Shown in pieces: positions 36,042 through 48,900 of a DNA stretch of 64,000 nt. The stretch's first letter is position 1. Each line of letters opens with the position of its first letter. Origin of the DNA: Antedon bifida (taxonomy: Eukaryota; Echinodermata; Crinoidea; Comatulida; Antedonidae); contig OY727094.1 in assembly GCA_963402885.1 (NCBI GenBank), positions 35,776,501 through 35,840,500 on the forward strand, in the 5' to 3' direction. The position numbers and the translations under genes are program-made. Below the pieces are notes generated by a model that saw only the letters and a list, made by a program, of their open reading frames with translations, searched no databases and was not told the DNA's origin.

Positions 36042-36677
36042 TTAAAGACCCCTTCCCTGCAATTTTGGACGTTTTTTGGAAAATAATACATATATATCAC
36101 TTTAAAAACATTAAACCATGTCATTCCTTGTCTTAAATGTACGTTTTATGGTAAATTATGATAAAAAGTGAGAAACAATGCACTACCTAAGTAGCTCGCG
36201 GCGATCGACCTCTCGTGGACGGTCTTAGGCCTAGCCTAGCTAGGCTTAGTTTTGTAGGCCTAGCTGGTAAACATCGGTAACGTACGAACATCGTACGCTA
36301 GCTATATACCTAGCCTGACGTTGTATAGTTGCTGCATTAATTGTCTTTCTATTTTTGCCAGACTCCGTTGATACAAATTGGGGAAAACCCGGTATTTTCG
36401 CTGTAAACTTAGGAGTCTTCCATTTGTTTTGGCCTCACGATCAATCGAAAAGTGGGCGAATTACAGGTGGTGAAAAACAAAAATATCAATCTGCGCGCAA
36501 TGCATTTTGGGATTTATAGCGGGCCGCTATAATTATTAGAATCGACTTATTTTTCACATTTTAACCGTTTAAAGACGAAAAAAGTTATCGCAATAGGACC
36601 ATATAGTATTATTTTTACATTAAATATAGTTTGTGATCTTAAATTAGATCTAAAAAACGTAGGGAAGGGGGCTTTAA
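36042..36677. mobile_element. TTAA-flanked element with CCCCTTCCCT termini (636 bp)
   Basis: The left end TTAAAGACCCCTTCCCTGC and the right end, read inverted, TTAAAGCCCCCTTCCCTACG; both continue with ACGTTTTTT after a small gap. TTAA on both sides is consistent with a piggyBac-type target. Non-coding; contains the 16-bp palindrome TATAGCGGGCCGCTATA-like segment near 36517. Confidence 0.6.
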
Positions 36678-37696
36678 CATTCACATAGCGTTTGCCCATT
36701 TCTCTCTCTAATTATTATAAGTATTTGTATTTGTATTCTGCTTGTATTGTCATGAATATTTGACATTTTTTCCAAAATGTGGAGGCGTAGTCTTCTTTAA
36801 ATCCTTGTCCCGTTCAAAAATCTTTTCTTTAAATTTTAATAATCTCTTCTTCGAATTCACTTGACCTTCTGTCGTAACCATGACAACTGGTATAAAATCT
36901 TGCCAATTCATTCCTTCATTGTATTTTCGTGTGATTCATAAAATAATAAAATTCTCCTTTATTATTATAATATTTTTAAAACCATTGTAGTAATTCACCA
37001 AAGATTGATTGAACTACTGTACTGTACTACCGTACCACAATTGTATCTGGTCATGCTTGAATGAATATTTGACCACATTTATTAATTATAGTGCTAGTCT
37101 CTGGCACTTCATTTACGAGACCTTTCGATACCTAGGACCTACGCATAATGTGTCATGGGTCTCACCTGGACCCAGAATTTGCCAAACGTGTGTCGGGGAA
37201 GCCTGCCCTGAAACTTACTAACTCAGACTGTATTGTGAAATTCTTTAAGCTGACATTACTGTAAACACTGTACTGTATGAAAGAAAAGCATATTTGTTTT
37301 TTTACACTATTGTGTGCACAATTGATAACCGCAATTATAGAGGTCATTCGGTGAGAACTATTGTACTAATAAGTTGGTCTACAGTATTTATACAGTACAA
37401 ATGTCATATACTATACGCTATTGTACTAATAAGTTGGTATATTTATACAGTTACAATAATGGTGTATACTTTACCCTGTTAAAGTTACATATCCCCTACA
37501 ATTTTGTATTATAACTGATTACTGAGTTCTTAACATAATAATCATTTTTTATTCAAACCTGGAAACAAAATGTTACTGTGCAATGGTAAAAAAATGAAAA
37601 GTTTTATACTTACATATTTTTTTTCAATTTCCAGTAAAATAGTTGATTTATTAATTTTATTATTTTTTAACATATATTTTTACATTTTTTTTCCAG

Positions 37697-37726
37697 TTTT
37701 CTGAGTGATTATTCCAAATTAATATC
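37697..37726 (+). other. 5' UTR end of the PAP2 gene after a probable splice acceptor
   Basis: TTTTTTTTCCAG ends at 37696, a strong polypyrimidine acceptor. The following 30 bases contain TGA in frame with the ATG at 37727, so the coding sequence starts there, and an untranslated exon further upstream is likely. Confidence 0.5.
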
Positions 37727-38659
37727 ATGGCACCAAGAATCCACTGGACACAGGGCACTGCTGTGTCCAAAGTCACAAATTTTGTAAAGACGGCTCCGGT
37801 TGTCCACTGCGGGTTCACCGGGGCGCGGCGCACGCCACTCCTCGGCAAGATCCTGCTTGCGTTTATACCTTTTGGTGCTTATCTCATCACATTCACCTTT
37901 TATCACGACTTGCAAAAACTTTTAGGCTTAGACGAGAAGCATGTGAGTACAGCGTTTCTTCCGTGGCTCGAACACTCGTTATTTCATTGTTACCCACATA
38001 AGATCCTGTCAAGTCATACCTCACCAGTTTTAGATTTTATTGCGGCCATTCCATACTTGTTCCATTTTATACTGCCGTTGGTATTTTCTCTTTACTTGAT
38101 ATACGTTGGGAGACGACATGAAGTACCGTTGTATCTGTGGGTCGCTGGTTGGGTGAACTTTATCGCTGTTCTTGTTCAGCTTGTCAGCCCGACAGCCTCG
38201 CCTTGGTTCGTAGACTCTGTACAATATGACACAAATGGAAATATTATATCCGTAGCTGACAATGAGGCTGGTTTCAAGCGAGTTGACGCCATGCTCGGAT
38301 ATCCGTTATTTCATAACTTGTACGGTAAATCAAAAGTAAAATTTGGAGCATTTCCAAGTCTGCACGTGGCATGGCCGGCAGTTGTTATGTTATTTCGACC
38401 GTGGTTCGGTTACCGATTCGGTGTGTTCCATGTTTGTTGGATATTGTGGGCCAGCATGTACACTTGTCATCACTATCTCGTGGACGGTCTTGCTGGAATT
38501 ACGCTCGCTTACATCATCTATACCTCAACAATGAAATTATATCATCCGTTTCAATGCGAGCGAGAGCGTGACGTTGTTGCGCAAGCAGAGTACATACCAG
38601 TTACTGCGAAAATTCCGTTTACTGATACGTGTGAAATTACTATGCCAGAGAAATCTTAG
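37727..38659 (+). CDS. PAP2-superfamily membrane protein, AUR1 / IPC synthase-like
   Basis: 310 aa in one exon. The start is set by an in-frame TGA 24 bases upstream and good ATG context (ATCATGG). Several hydrophobic segments are seen (about residues 41-58, 102-127, 136-155, 214-223, 231-246, 253-266). Two PAP2 active-site motifs are present: GAFPSLHVAW (207-216, His213) and HHYLVDGLAG (248-257, His249 and Asp253, the HxxxD pattern). Family knowledge: this motif pair occurs in the PAP2_3 group, which includes fungal inositol phosphorylceramide synthase AUR1 and bacterial relatives, and catalyses phosphate-ester or phospho-head-group transfer at membranes. The substrate here is unknown. An intronless coding region in an intron-rich neighbourhood may point to retrocopy or old horizontal transfer, though an upstream UTR intron seems present. 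The charged C-tail (about 270-310) is likely soluble. Confidence 0.82.
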   Translation: MAPRIHWTQGTAVSKVTNFVKTAPVVHCGFTGARRTPLLGKILLAFIPFGAYLITFTFYHDLQKLLGLDEKHVSTAFLPWLEHSLFHCYPHKILSSHTSPVLDFIAAIPYLFHFILPLVFSLYLIYVGRRHEVPLYLWVAGWVNFIAVLVQLVSPTASPWFVDSVQYDTNGNIISVADNEAGFKRVDAMLGYPLFHNLYGKSKVKFGAFPSLHVAWPAVVMLFRPWFGYRFGVFHVCWILWASMYTCHHYLVDGLAGITLAYIIYTSTMKLYHPFQCERERDVVAQAEYIPVTAKIPFTDTCEITMPEKS

Positions 38660-39235
38660 TAGGAGTCGCCGGGAATTTCATTCTATTCGTATAGTATTAG
38701 TAGTTTTGTAACAGTGAAAATATATAAAATGTTTTAATAGCCTTTACCAAAGTAGAATGAGGTGAACGTTCACATGGGTAAAGATTAATTATTGCAACTT
38801 GGTGTTGAAGGTAATGTTTTGTTTTAAGTTCATAATATATAATATATAAATGACAAAACAATGCATTTGATAACCATAGATATAGTTGAATGTTTGGTTG
38901 CAAAATTAGGTTACGGTAGATCAATTTTTTTTATGAAAACTTTTTTTAGGTAAGCTTTTTTGAAAAACTTGAATCCATTTTCAGGTGCTATCAATATTTG
39001 TTTTTTTGCATAAATGAAAAAGTATGATAACAATTTGTGAAACAGACTTTATGTAAATTAAATGAACACGCTTTTTATTTGTGAATTGTTTAGCTGTATA
39101 TTACATCAAAGATTTCTTTGATGACATTATTCATTCCAACACACTGAAATGATTACCTTGTGAAACTGTTAGCTCAGTTACTATTTTTCAAATGTTGCTA
39201 GCTGTTCTATCATGAATTTGAATATTACCATGATG
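38660..39235. other. 3' UTR / intergenic, no further gene seen
   Basis: AT-rich sequence after the PAP2 stop. No AATAAA is obvious close by; the first clear one downstream is near 39943 (GAAATAAAAATC). Confidence 0.4.
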
Positions 39236-39580
39236 CATTGCACTTCCTCTATCCCATAATGCACTGGGACTGCATAACAACCACACATTGGAAAAATGAC
39301 CCTGCTATTTTTAAGTGACCTTGTAAAACAACTGACTAGACACTCATTCATTGAATTTGAATACTACCATAATGCATTGCACCTGCTCAATCCCATAATG
39401 CATATCATTTATACGATAGTTTATGTGTTTTTTTTCAAATCCATTTTTTTTCCTGTTTTCTTGTTACGTATATGTTTTGAAGTATACGTTTTGAAATGAA
39501 ATTTAAAAAAAATCCCATAATGCTGCATAACAATCACACATTGAAAAAAATGAATATTTTTAAGCAGTGAAATGACCCTG
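39236..39580 (+). repeat. Diverged tandem duplication with CCATAATGCATTGCAC
   Basis: Units with CATGATGCATTGCACTTCCT..ATCCCATAATGCA and CATAATGCATTGCACCTGCT..ATCCCATAATGCA lie about 130 bp apart; a further weaker copy near 39512 has ATCCCATAATGCTGCATAAC. Confidence 0.65.
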
Positions 39581-41144
39581 ATATTTTTAAATGACCTTTC
39601 TAGCCTTGTGTTCTTTTTTGTTTTGCATATTTCTTTTTAAACATTTCTTCCAAACATAAGCCCTTGGAAAGCAACTTGGGATAATCTGGTGAAAAGTTAA
39701 GAATGTAAGCGCTACCTAAGAAATTACTTAAGATATGTAGTGGAGTATTATAGACATTTATTATTATATATTTGCCTAAATAGCAATGCATGTATTACAT
39801 TTATAACATATTTAAAAACTAAAATCTTCTTGATTGCCAACATTTTATGATCTCTGATAATTTTGTGATATTTCAACAAAGATATTGTCTTTTTAACTTT
39901 TACATTTTCATAGTAGTAAATAGTATTTTAGTATTAATTTATGAAATAAAAATCATAGAAGTATTGATAATACATCAAATTAAAAATACAATTTTTGTAG
40001 TAAAGTTTGGAAGTGTTTCCCTCTCTAAATAGAGTTGAAAAAACAAATTCAATTTCATATGTAAACTGGTTTAAATCTTTTAAAATAAAGCTAGGATATT
40101 CAATGAAACGTTAATAATCCTATAATGTTTTTTTAATTTAGAAAGAGTATATTTTTGCTTTAATAATTGAATACTGAATTAAATATTACCACTTTTAGTT
40201 TGCCGAAAGAAAATCTAATATAGTAAAGCTTCTTATGAAAATCCCAGACGTTAAACAAAATGTTTATTTATTTAAGATTTAATAAATGTTACAGTACAGT
40301 AACAAACTGTATTAAAATAAATTCAAATTTAAATGATGAGATTAACAAAATGTTTGTTAATATGACGGAAGATGTTTAGATTTATATCAATATTATAGAT
40401 TAGGGTTGTTCATTCCATAAAATGTATTTTGTGTGTGACGTTAATTTGGTAAACAAACAGAATGGTTTTTTTAAATTGCAACTAAAATGCAAGTGGATTC
40501 TGGTTTTCTTTCTTTTCTAGAATGTGTGATGAATAAGTAATTGTATTTTTCTGTGTTTATGTTTAATATAATTATCGGTAAAACATAAATTTTGCTTACT
40601 TGTTTTAATACTATATAATACTATAGTTTAATACTACTCTTGTGTTTTGTTATTAGTTGGGGTTTATTTAGCTGGATATTTAGTACTACAAAATGTACTA
40701 ACCTTTGACCTTTATATTAAAATTAAAAAGGACTTAAGTACCAGTAAATGATATTTTTTACCCCTACTTAAATTTCATTAAGTGTTATCTGTTCTAGTTT
40801 TGTTATTTTGTCTTTCATAATGTAAATGAATCGATCCATACCAGTATATTGTATTACGGTGGTATTATTTTACTATATTATCATATTGAAACATATGTTA
40901 AATCATTGCATGTGGTCAGAAATAGACAACATAATGCAAAATACCCAAAATGGGTTTTAAAGAGATTTTCTCAAATTGACAAACATTTTTCATTATTGTC
41001 TTCAGCATTCTTTTCGTGTACAGTCTCTCACTTTACTTTAAAATGTTTGTGTTGCCCAGATATGAAATTGAGATACTAAAGTTGTGCACTAATGCACATT
41101 TAGTTAAGTATCTGCTATAGACAATATTCTAAAAAATACATTTG
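39581..41144. other. Intergenic, no gene seen
   Basis: Very AT-rich. Short ORFs are low-complexity and lack family features. Confidence 0.4.
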
Positions 41145-41303
41145 TTAAGCTCTGTCTACACTATGAAACTTTATGTGACAAAAAAAAGGTGATGTGTGCA
41201 TATATGGACATGATGATGTCTTATCACTATTTAGTATTTAATATTTGGGCACATCATAGTTTTTTTTTGTCAAACAAGTTTGATAGTGTAGACAGAGCTT
41301 TAA
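41145..41303. mobile_element. TTAA-family MITE, near full length
   Basis: TTAAGCTCTGTCTACACTAT at the left and ATAGTGTAGACAGAGCTTTAA at the right are almost perfect inverted ends, with TTAA flanks. Internal GACATGATGATGTC matches the other copies. Confidence 0.85.
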
Positions 41304-41459
41304 ATGTTGTGTAAATCACATACACACTCTCACATTGCAGTTTTATTTTTAAGTTCATTAGTTCTGTTTATGATGCTTTATTTAACGAGGTTTAACAAAA
41401 AGCTGATGGCAGACTAAATGAAGCTTGTATCTGTAGCATTGTCCTGAATCATTAACCCC

Positions 41460-41627
41460 CGTTCACACTGACCGGTGTCCAGATATCTTGAAACATGGGT
41501 GTAGTGTTTAAGAATACTAGACCGTTCACACTGAAGTCATTCCGTATTTTGTACAAAACATGTGTGATCGAAAAACGTAACATAGCCCTGAGTTTTCACC
41601 GGACAGAACCCAGGCTAAGTGTGAACG
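41460..41627. mobile_element. Small foldback element, CGTTCACACT ends
   Basis: CGTTCACACT (41460-41469) is inverted as AGTGTGAACG (41618-41627). Next to these, ACCGGTGTCC and CACCGGAC also pair. An internal CCGTTCACACTGAAG suggests nested copies. Confidence 0.5.
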
Positions 41628-41944
41628 TAAATCTCTGTAATACTAAATGCCTTTTAGTTAAAAGCAAGAGAAATTATTGTTGATAATTTATGCTATAGAC
41701 CTAGCTGATAGGCCTAATGTTTGAGGAATAGGGCTAGTATTTGTTGGTATATGGTTTATTTGTTATGTTAATTGATACTGAAATGTACGGTTATATAATA
41801 TGTTTTTATGATAAATAAATTTATTCATGTTGATTATTAAATTGTTGTATGAACGGGTTGTTATAGACTGTAGTAATAATCATTTATTTATTTACAAAAT
41901 ACAATTGATAAATGCATTAAAGTTTAAATTTAATTTGGCAAATA

Positions 41945-42060
41945 ATTTATACAAATACCGTATGACTTAAGTCAAAAGTAAATTACATAATACAAATTAC
42001 AAATACCGTATGACTTAAGTCAAAAGTAAATTACAAAATACAAATTACAAATACTGTATA
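41945..42060 (+). repeat. ~51-bp tandem repeat ACAAATACCGTATGACTTAAG
   Basis: Two near-identical units (AAATACCGTATGACTTAAGT..AAATTACAAATACAAATTAC) and a partial third. Confidence 0.8.
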
Positions 42061-42199
42061 AAACAGTTTCACACTAAATGCAGTTGTGAAGTAAAAAGGC
42101 TTGGTTAGTTTAAAACGCCAAGCTAAACGTTATTCACAATAATTTGTTTTTATTTTGATTTAATTATATTTCCTACAAGGTTACCTACAACTATGCTAA

Positions 42200-42340
42200 A
42201 GCCATGTCCCTACTAGAGTATACAGTACAACACAATGACTTGCGCAAATAATTTGACCAATCACAAGTGACCGATCATCTCAACTCTGGCATGTGATTGG
42301 TTAATTTACTTTGCATTGCGTCATAGTGTGAAGCAGTCTG
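42200..42340. mobile_element. CCAAT-palindrome MITE, diverged
   Basis: AATTTGACCAATCACAAGTGACCGA and GCATGTGATTGGTTAATTTACTTTGCATTGCGTCATAGTGTGAAGC form the diverged arms. Confidence 0.55.
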
Positions 42341-42961
42341 TTATCCATGGCAACTTTATATCACGATTTCGTAAACTTTATGGAATGTCTTAATATTTTG
42401 GAACAAAATTCTTTATAAGTTTTTATATGGACAGTTAACAAATGTTTACATCAAAACAATAACTTACGAATATATGACGAGGAAAGATTACATAATGTAC
42501 ATTTTATCAGGTCATAATGCGTTATAAAATAAACTGAACTATAATTTTTAATTAATATAGTGTAGGTTCAAAAAATTGTTTGCACAAATGGCGTGTCATA
42601 CTTGCACTCTCGTTAAAAAATAAAAAGCCCCTGGTGGCGCTACGTTAAAGAAACAGGGACTTGTGTCCAAACTGTTAATGTAGGCCAGTGTCCTTAGGCC
42701 TACAGAGTATAGTAACACGGTGATGGTTTTACCTACATGTTACAAATAAACGCCAGGGATTAATAATTTAGCCATAGAGAAGTAAAAACCATGACGACGG
42801 GTGCGTACGCACCTCCCCCTCCCCCCAAATTGCAAAAGGTCCACATTTTATAGGGTCTTAAAATAAATCTGTAGTGTATTATACATTATTATGAAAATGG
42901 TCCAAAATATATTAATCCGCACCCACCCAAATAAAATCCTGCGTACGGCCCTGTTTAGCTA

Positions 42962-45900
42962 CTATTTCTTTGCTGGGTTTATCCTCGTTTTAAACGCCAG
43001 CTGTTGACTCGTGTCACTCGTTTCATTCGTTTCATTCTCTCGTAGTTGACGCGTCACCTCATCAGTTCGAAGTGTAACGCCAAAGATGTCTTCATGATAC
43101 CGATGTTCTCGCTGAAATTAACAATTAAAAAGAAATAATGTGGGAACCAAGCATTTAATGATTTGACGATGAGTCATCCGAACTGTCGCTTGTGATTGGC
43201 CAACTCGCATGCGTTGCGCGTACGTACGTCGTTGTATTGCGTCAAAATGAGAACCAAACAATAAATAGTACAAACAATAAAAGTTGTAATCATGATCATG
43301 ATTGTTATTATTGTAATTATATAAAAAAAAATTGAATGAATGAATAAAGAAACGTCACTTACCAACATATTGGACATAGTTGTCTTAGCCTCCTCTTTCG
43401 TCAATCCATTTTCTTCTAGGATTTGTAAGAAGGCTTTGTATACACCAGATGCCATCGATACATCACCACAAACGAAAATATGACCATCATTATTCATAAT
43501 GTGATTGTAGAACTTAGAACTGCTTTGTATCAGCATATCTTGGACATACGTCTGAGAAGAAAAAAAAACCCATTAACGTGACTTTATGCGCATAGAATAA
43601 TACACCCACTTCGCATGTATATGTCAACGTGCACGGTACACGTTGAAATTGAAACGGAACAAACTAACTCGTCCTGGTGACGAGTTCAAATCTAGTTTAT
43701 AGTGAACGGTTGTATTTTTTTCCTTTTCGGACGTCAAAAGTTTCTCTTCTCCTCTTTCTCCTTCTTCTGCTAATTACTAACTTCCCTTTTAAATAATAAA
43801 TAAAACGAGACGATTCAAATCAATGTGATTCAAATCAATGTGATTATTATTATAAATAAAACGAGACGATTCAAATCAATGTGATTATTATTATAAATCA
43901 AGTAATAGTGCATGCATCGTAGTGAAACAACTTTCGAAAACATTCTGTTTTCTAGAATGTTCGTAAAAGCTAAATAATAAACTCACCTTTTGCTGACCAG
44001 GTTCTCTTGAATACGCGGTAAACAAGTCAGTAAGAGCTTCTCCGTTGAGGGCGTCTTGCATCTCATCTTTATAAATGTGGTCCATATCAGAACGTCGACA
44101 CCCGAAATACAGCTTCCAATCTGCTGACAGCTTGCCGTTGTTTTGCTTGTCATTTAAGTAGTGTACCCTGTCTTGCCAAAAGCCACGGAAAGGCGCAATA
44201 CCTGTGCCAGGACCGATCATAACCACTGGTGTTGATGGGTTGCTTGGGATGTGGAACGTACTGGCTCTGTATTTTTCATTAATTAGTTTTGTCAGAGAAT
44301 AAGAGTATATTACAGGTTTGCAATACACCACATGTCTCCAACATTTTACTCGATGTTTCAAAATAAAACAATATATCATTGTACTAAGAATAATTAATTA
44401 ACGCTGGCTGCTGATACGAATTAATACATTTTGTAAGAATGGAACCGAAATTTAAAAAAAGTGGTTTGTGATTCGTACCACCAGTAGTGAACATTTTCAT
44501 TTAGGCCTAATTAACAAAAACTGATATTCGATATGAAGTTTTAGAAAGTTACTTACTGCATTATTTTATATAGGTATGCAGCATTTTGCAAAGCTACACT
44601 AAATGTTTACTGAATGTAAGTTTTTCTGGTAAAGTAGGTTTACTCATATTTTTATTTAGATACTTACGATTTAGTATAAGCTGCCACTTCATCTCCCTGT
44701 TTTCTTGTGCTTAGCCATGTTGAGCAAACGCCATTGTGTTCAACACCTTGGCCCTCTGAAATATATATTGTTGTTATTGTTATCACTCACAAATGTAATT
44801 TAATCAACCGATTATTTTCGTATACATAATCGGATCAAGGCGCTATGTAACCAAACGATGTTCATATTGATGAGTGTAAATATCAACAAATTATATAGGT
44901 TGTCTTCCCCTCCTGCCATCCTCCACTCCTATACCAAAGTTGAATAGGACTTGATTGCAAATGGAATTGCCGTTTGTACCTGATTTGTAGAAGGGTCTCT
45001 CTAGCAAATTTCCAGTTTGAAGAATCGCCAATTAAACTACTTACCACGAGTTGTATAAATAACAACAGCGACTGTAAGATGGATTTCTCCAGGGAACATA
45101 CGGGGACTTGAACTAATGGAATAGTATCTAGGCTTTAACATCGGTAACTCTGCTATGAGAAGAGAAGCTGGAATCTCAACAGTTGAATATTCTTCCAATA
45201 TTTCTGCTAAGTTTGGGTGATGTTCGAACTTCCAATCTTCGTACAATGAAGTTCCCTTAACATAAATAAAAACAAATGTTATATTCACTGCCTCTAGAAA
45301 GTAATCCTCGATCTTATCGTGTCAAGTTAGCCTAAAGGTGCATTTATCATAGTATACTTACAGCGGCTAGAGTGTTAAGATTTTTCTTTTCATCTTCATT
45401 GTCGGTGAAATTAGCAAGCAAAGCTAAAAAGTCTGGAGTAGGAGGTGACGTAATATCCAGGTATCGTGATAAAGCTGTTCTCAATGAACACTGTGGCAGA
45501 CGGTTTTCTACTTTCCAACTTTTGACAGTTCCTAGAAGAGAAACCAACTGTGTGTGTGACCTACCATACATTTCTAGACATGAATGAGTAGTGAATATAC
45601 ACGCCGCTACGTTATTTCACTGTGGAATAATGTAGCGTCGTGTATTTTTAGTCAGTTTATTCATAGAGATATTATATATCTCTATAGTTTATCTTGTGTA
45701 AAGAACATTCGCTGTTTGGGGACCACCATTCTCTTGCCCCATCTCGAATTGATATGAATTCGTGGAAAATCACATTTGGTGGCGTGAACAGGTGTTTTAT
45801 CTTACATGCTGTACTTTTTCGTGAATAAATAAAGATTTTAATTGATATACCATTTCATTATTTCATGTAGAGTCGTTTAAATTGGTTTCGTCCTTTGTGA

Positions 45901-48900
45901 TTGAGTGCCTTCTTGTGCGCAAATGCATTATATAGTGTGACCGGAGCTTAAGTAGGAGAGTAGGAGTCTTAGCTTACCTAGGAGAGTCGTTTTCATTTCT
46001 TGCTTCTCCAACTTAGTGACAACATCTGGTTGAATGCCTTGTAAATCAGTTCTTGTGATTATTCGATTGACAAGACTGTCTTCATTGGCTGGGAATATTG
46101 CCAGATGATCTCCTGGTTCGTAATCCATGTCATCTAGGCCTCCTGTTGACATCTTCACTAGAATGGTAGAACGACTGAAAGGAGAAGTTTTTAAACTTAA
46201 ACATTCTCTCCTCTCTTGAAACGTTTTTCGTCTTTCCGACATTACGCTTCCCACGATTTGTTTCCATATTTTTATGTTTTGAGCAGAATGGTTTGTTATT
46301 GTGCTAAAGTCTACATTCAACATTAAAATGATAAAATGGAAAACTGGAAAGTGTTTTTAACTTTATTTCCTTATTACCTTCCAGTATAAGCTTTCAGTGA
46401 ACCTTGCACTTCTGTCTATTTATTTCCCGGGAAAAAAGACATATCCGCTGTTTGTTAAAAGTCATGTGCTTTTTTTTAACCCAGACTTACCCAGATTGTT
46501 CAGATTGCAAATTTTCTACTGACAAAATCTTGCATGCGCTGACTGTCTTTTTATTAATAGTGCCGAGTCCTTCTGAGACATCTATTCCTTTCTTATTTGT
46601 CTCAACAAATCTCCAATTTGATTTGTCCCACTGCTGTCCCTCTGTTGTCAACATCTTGACGGCTTCCTTGTAGTTCTCGTCGTCTTCAAGACAAAATTCT
46701 TCTAGCGATTTCTGAAATTCAACACAAACAGTAAAAATGTATGTTCTGCAATATTGTAAAAAAGAAGGAGCATCTTTACATGGAAGTGATACATTCTTTA
46801 CTTCACTGTTCTTCATTTTGATCGATCAATCTTAGAAACCATTTGATTTATTATCGAATTATTTACCTTAAATACATCACGTGTCCAATTATTGAATGAC
46901 ACGTCTTGACCTCCGAGTTCATCTCCTTCACCAACTTTAAAAATGCGTTCACCACCAAGACGAATGAGAATACGGTCGAGATCCTTAGCAAACGCACAGA
47001 ATTTAACGTACGCTTTGGAGCCTAAACCAAACACTGCAAACCTAAGAGAAAACACTAATACTGTTACACTATAGAAAATAGGACACAAGAACGTCTGTGC
47101 AAATATGGATTATTCGAACTGTCGCTTGTCATTGGTCAACTCGCTTGCGTTGCGCTTACGTCACTGCGTTGCGTCCTAGTGGGAACCAAGCTTAAGACAA
47201 ACCAAAGATTCATGCTTTTTTCATGAGGGCGGAAAAATTTATTTATTTATTTCGGTATAAAAATATAAAAAAAAGCAGCAATCATTGTATGTACATACTA
47301 AAAATATAAAACATTAAAACATTATGGGCTGCACATACAAGAAAAAACAAATACAATATTAAGCAATAGCAAAAACCATATAAAAATACCAATAAAAAAA
47401 TAAAGACAATTGTGAAAAAGGTAGTTAATTATTTGTTTAAAGCTTATACAAAATTAATTATTATTACCAACACAACAAATTGTAATTTTAATTCAAAAAA
47501 AAGAAAATGTGCCTAAGTAAATAGTTATGTTTCATCACTATCAATGTTGTTAATCTTTCTCTTGACCCTGTGCAGTTATTAGTATAGCTAGAAGTATAGC
47601 TATGATAGTTTTTTTCCTTCGTATTATGTGTGTATCACATTCTGAAGGTGGTGAATAATACTAGAACACGAAACATCATGATGTTATAACGTTAATTTTA
47701 GTACCTTTCCGTTATTATTATTACCAACAACAATACAGTGTTGTCCAAACAACAAATGTATACCATAGACTGAATAAAGAGATTAGATTTCTTTACAAAT
47801 GTTTTTATTATTTCAAACATATTTTATCGGATATTTAACCGAATCGCCATCTAGAACGTATTATGTTAAACATTTATTTATTAGGATTACAAAAACAACA
47901 AAGAAACCATTTCATTGTTATAGTGTTAGTAATGATATTGTTTATTTAAAGTACCTGATTTTGTCATGCTTCTTTCTATAGTTCCTGTACCAAAATGGGA
48001 TTCAACGTTACTTATTTACTATAACATTACTGTACTTAAATATAATAGGGATATCAAAGATCTGTACTTTTTGACAGAAAGTTTTCTAATATAAATATAT
48101 ATAGGGGGCGTTGTTTTACAACCTTCTATCGTTCAGGAACCCCCATTCAGCCAACCAATGAGTAGGTACGTAAATGAGTTGGAAGTCGAATAGCTTTGCC
48201 TATTTACGATTAGCCTCTTCTCTTTCTATTAAAATGTATGTCTTTCTTTCTATGTAATGATTCCAAATTTCCAATTGTAACATAGGTGAAGTGATTTTTC
48301 CATCTCCTCTCTAAATATCTGAAACGTGTTTTTAACCATTATTTTATTTCCGTTTTCTATTTTCTAAAATAAATATCATAAATAATAATACAACTTACTT
48401 TGGCATGCTTAAGTTCATTAAAGATCTTTCTTCATCAAGCATCAGTTCTTGCAAGTTCTCATAGAAGCTCTGAGAAATAATGCACATGCCAGTTTTAGAT
48501 TATTCAAAATAAAAAAGAGTGTAGATAAAGAGAGGGAGAGGGTGTTGTTGCACGACTTTCTCTTCATTTTCTCTTCCTCCACCGCGTCACCGACAGCTCA
48601 TAGGCGCGCGCGTAAGTGTAGTGTCGTCTTCTTTTATTTGACAAATTTATTACGAATACGTAGCGAAGACGTCAGTCAGCAAGTCATCACTTACCTCGCC
48701 GTTTGATGGAGGATTTCCATTGCCAAATGTACTTGTGACGATCAATAGCAGGTTCTCATTTTCAAGATCAGTAATATCATATTCCTCCATACACATTATC
48801 TAAAGATAAAATAATAATAGTTAAAGAGTTAAATATTGTATTTTGTATAGTCTCCCGGAGAGACCAGATAGCCAACACAACTGTTCTGGCTTATAATGTT

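Noticed and set aside
42962-46487. Separate reductase gene (cytochrome P450 reductase-like)
   Set aside because: Exon phases run on continuously from the NOS oxygenase and calmodulin region, so the FAD/NADPH exons belong to one NOS gene.
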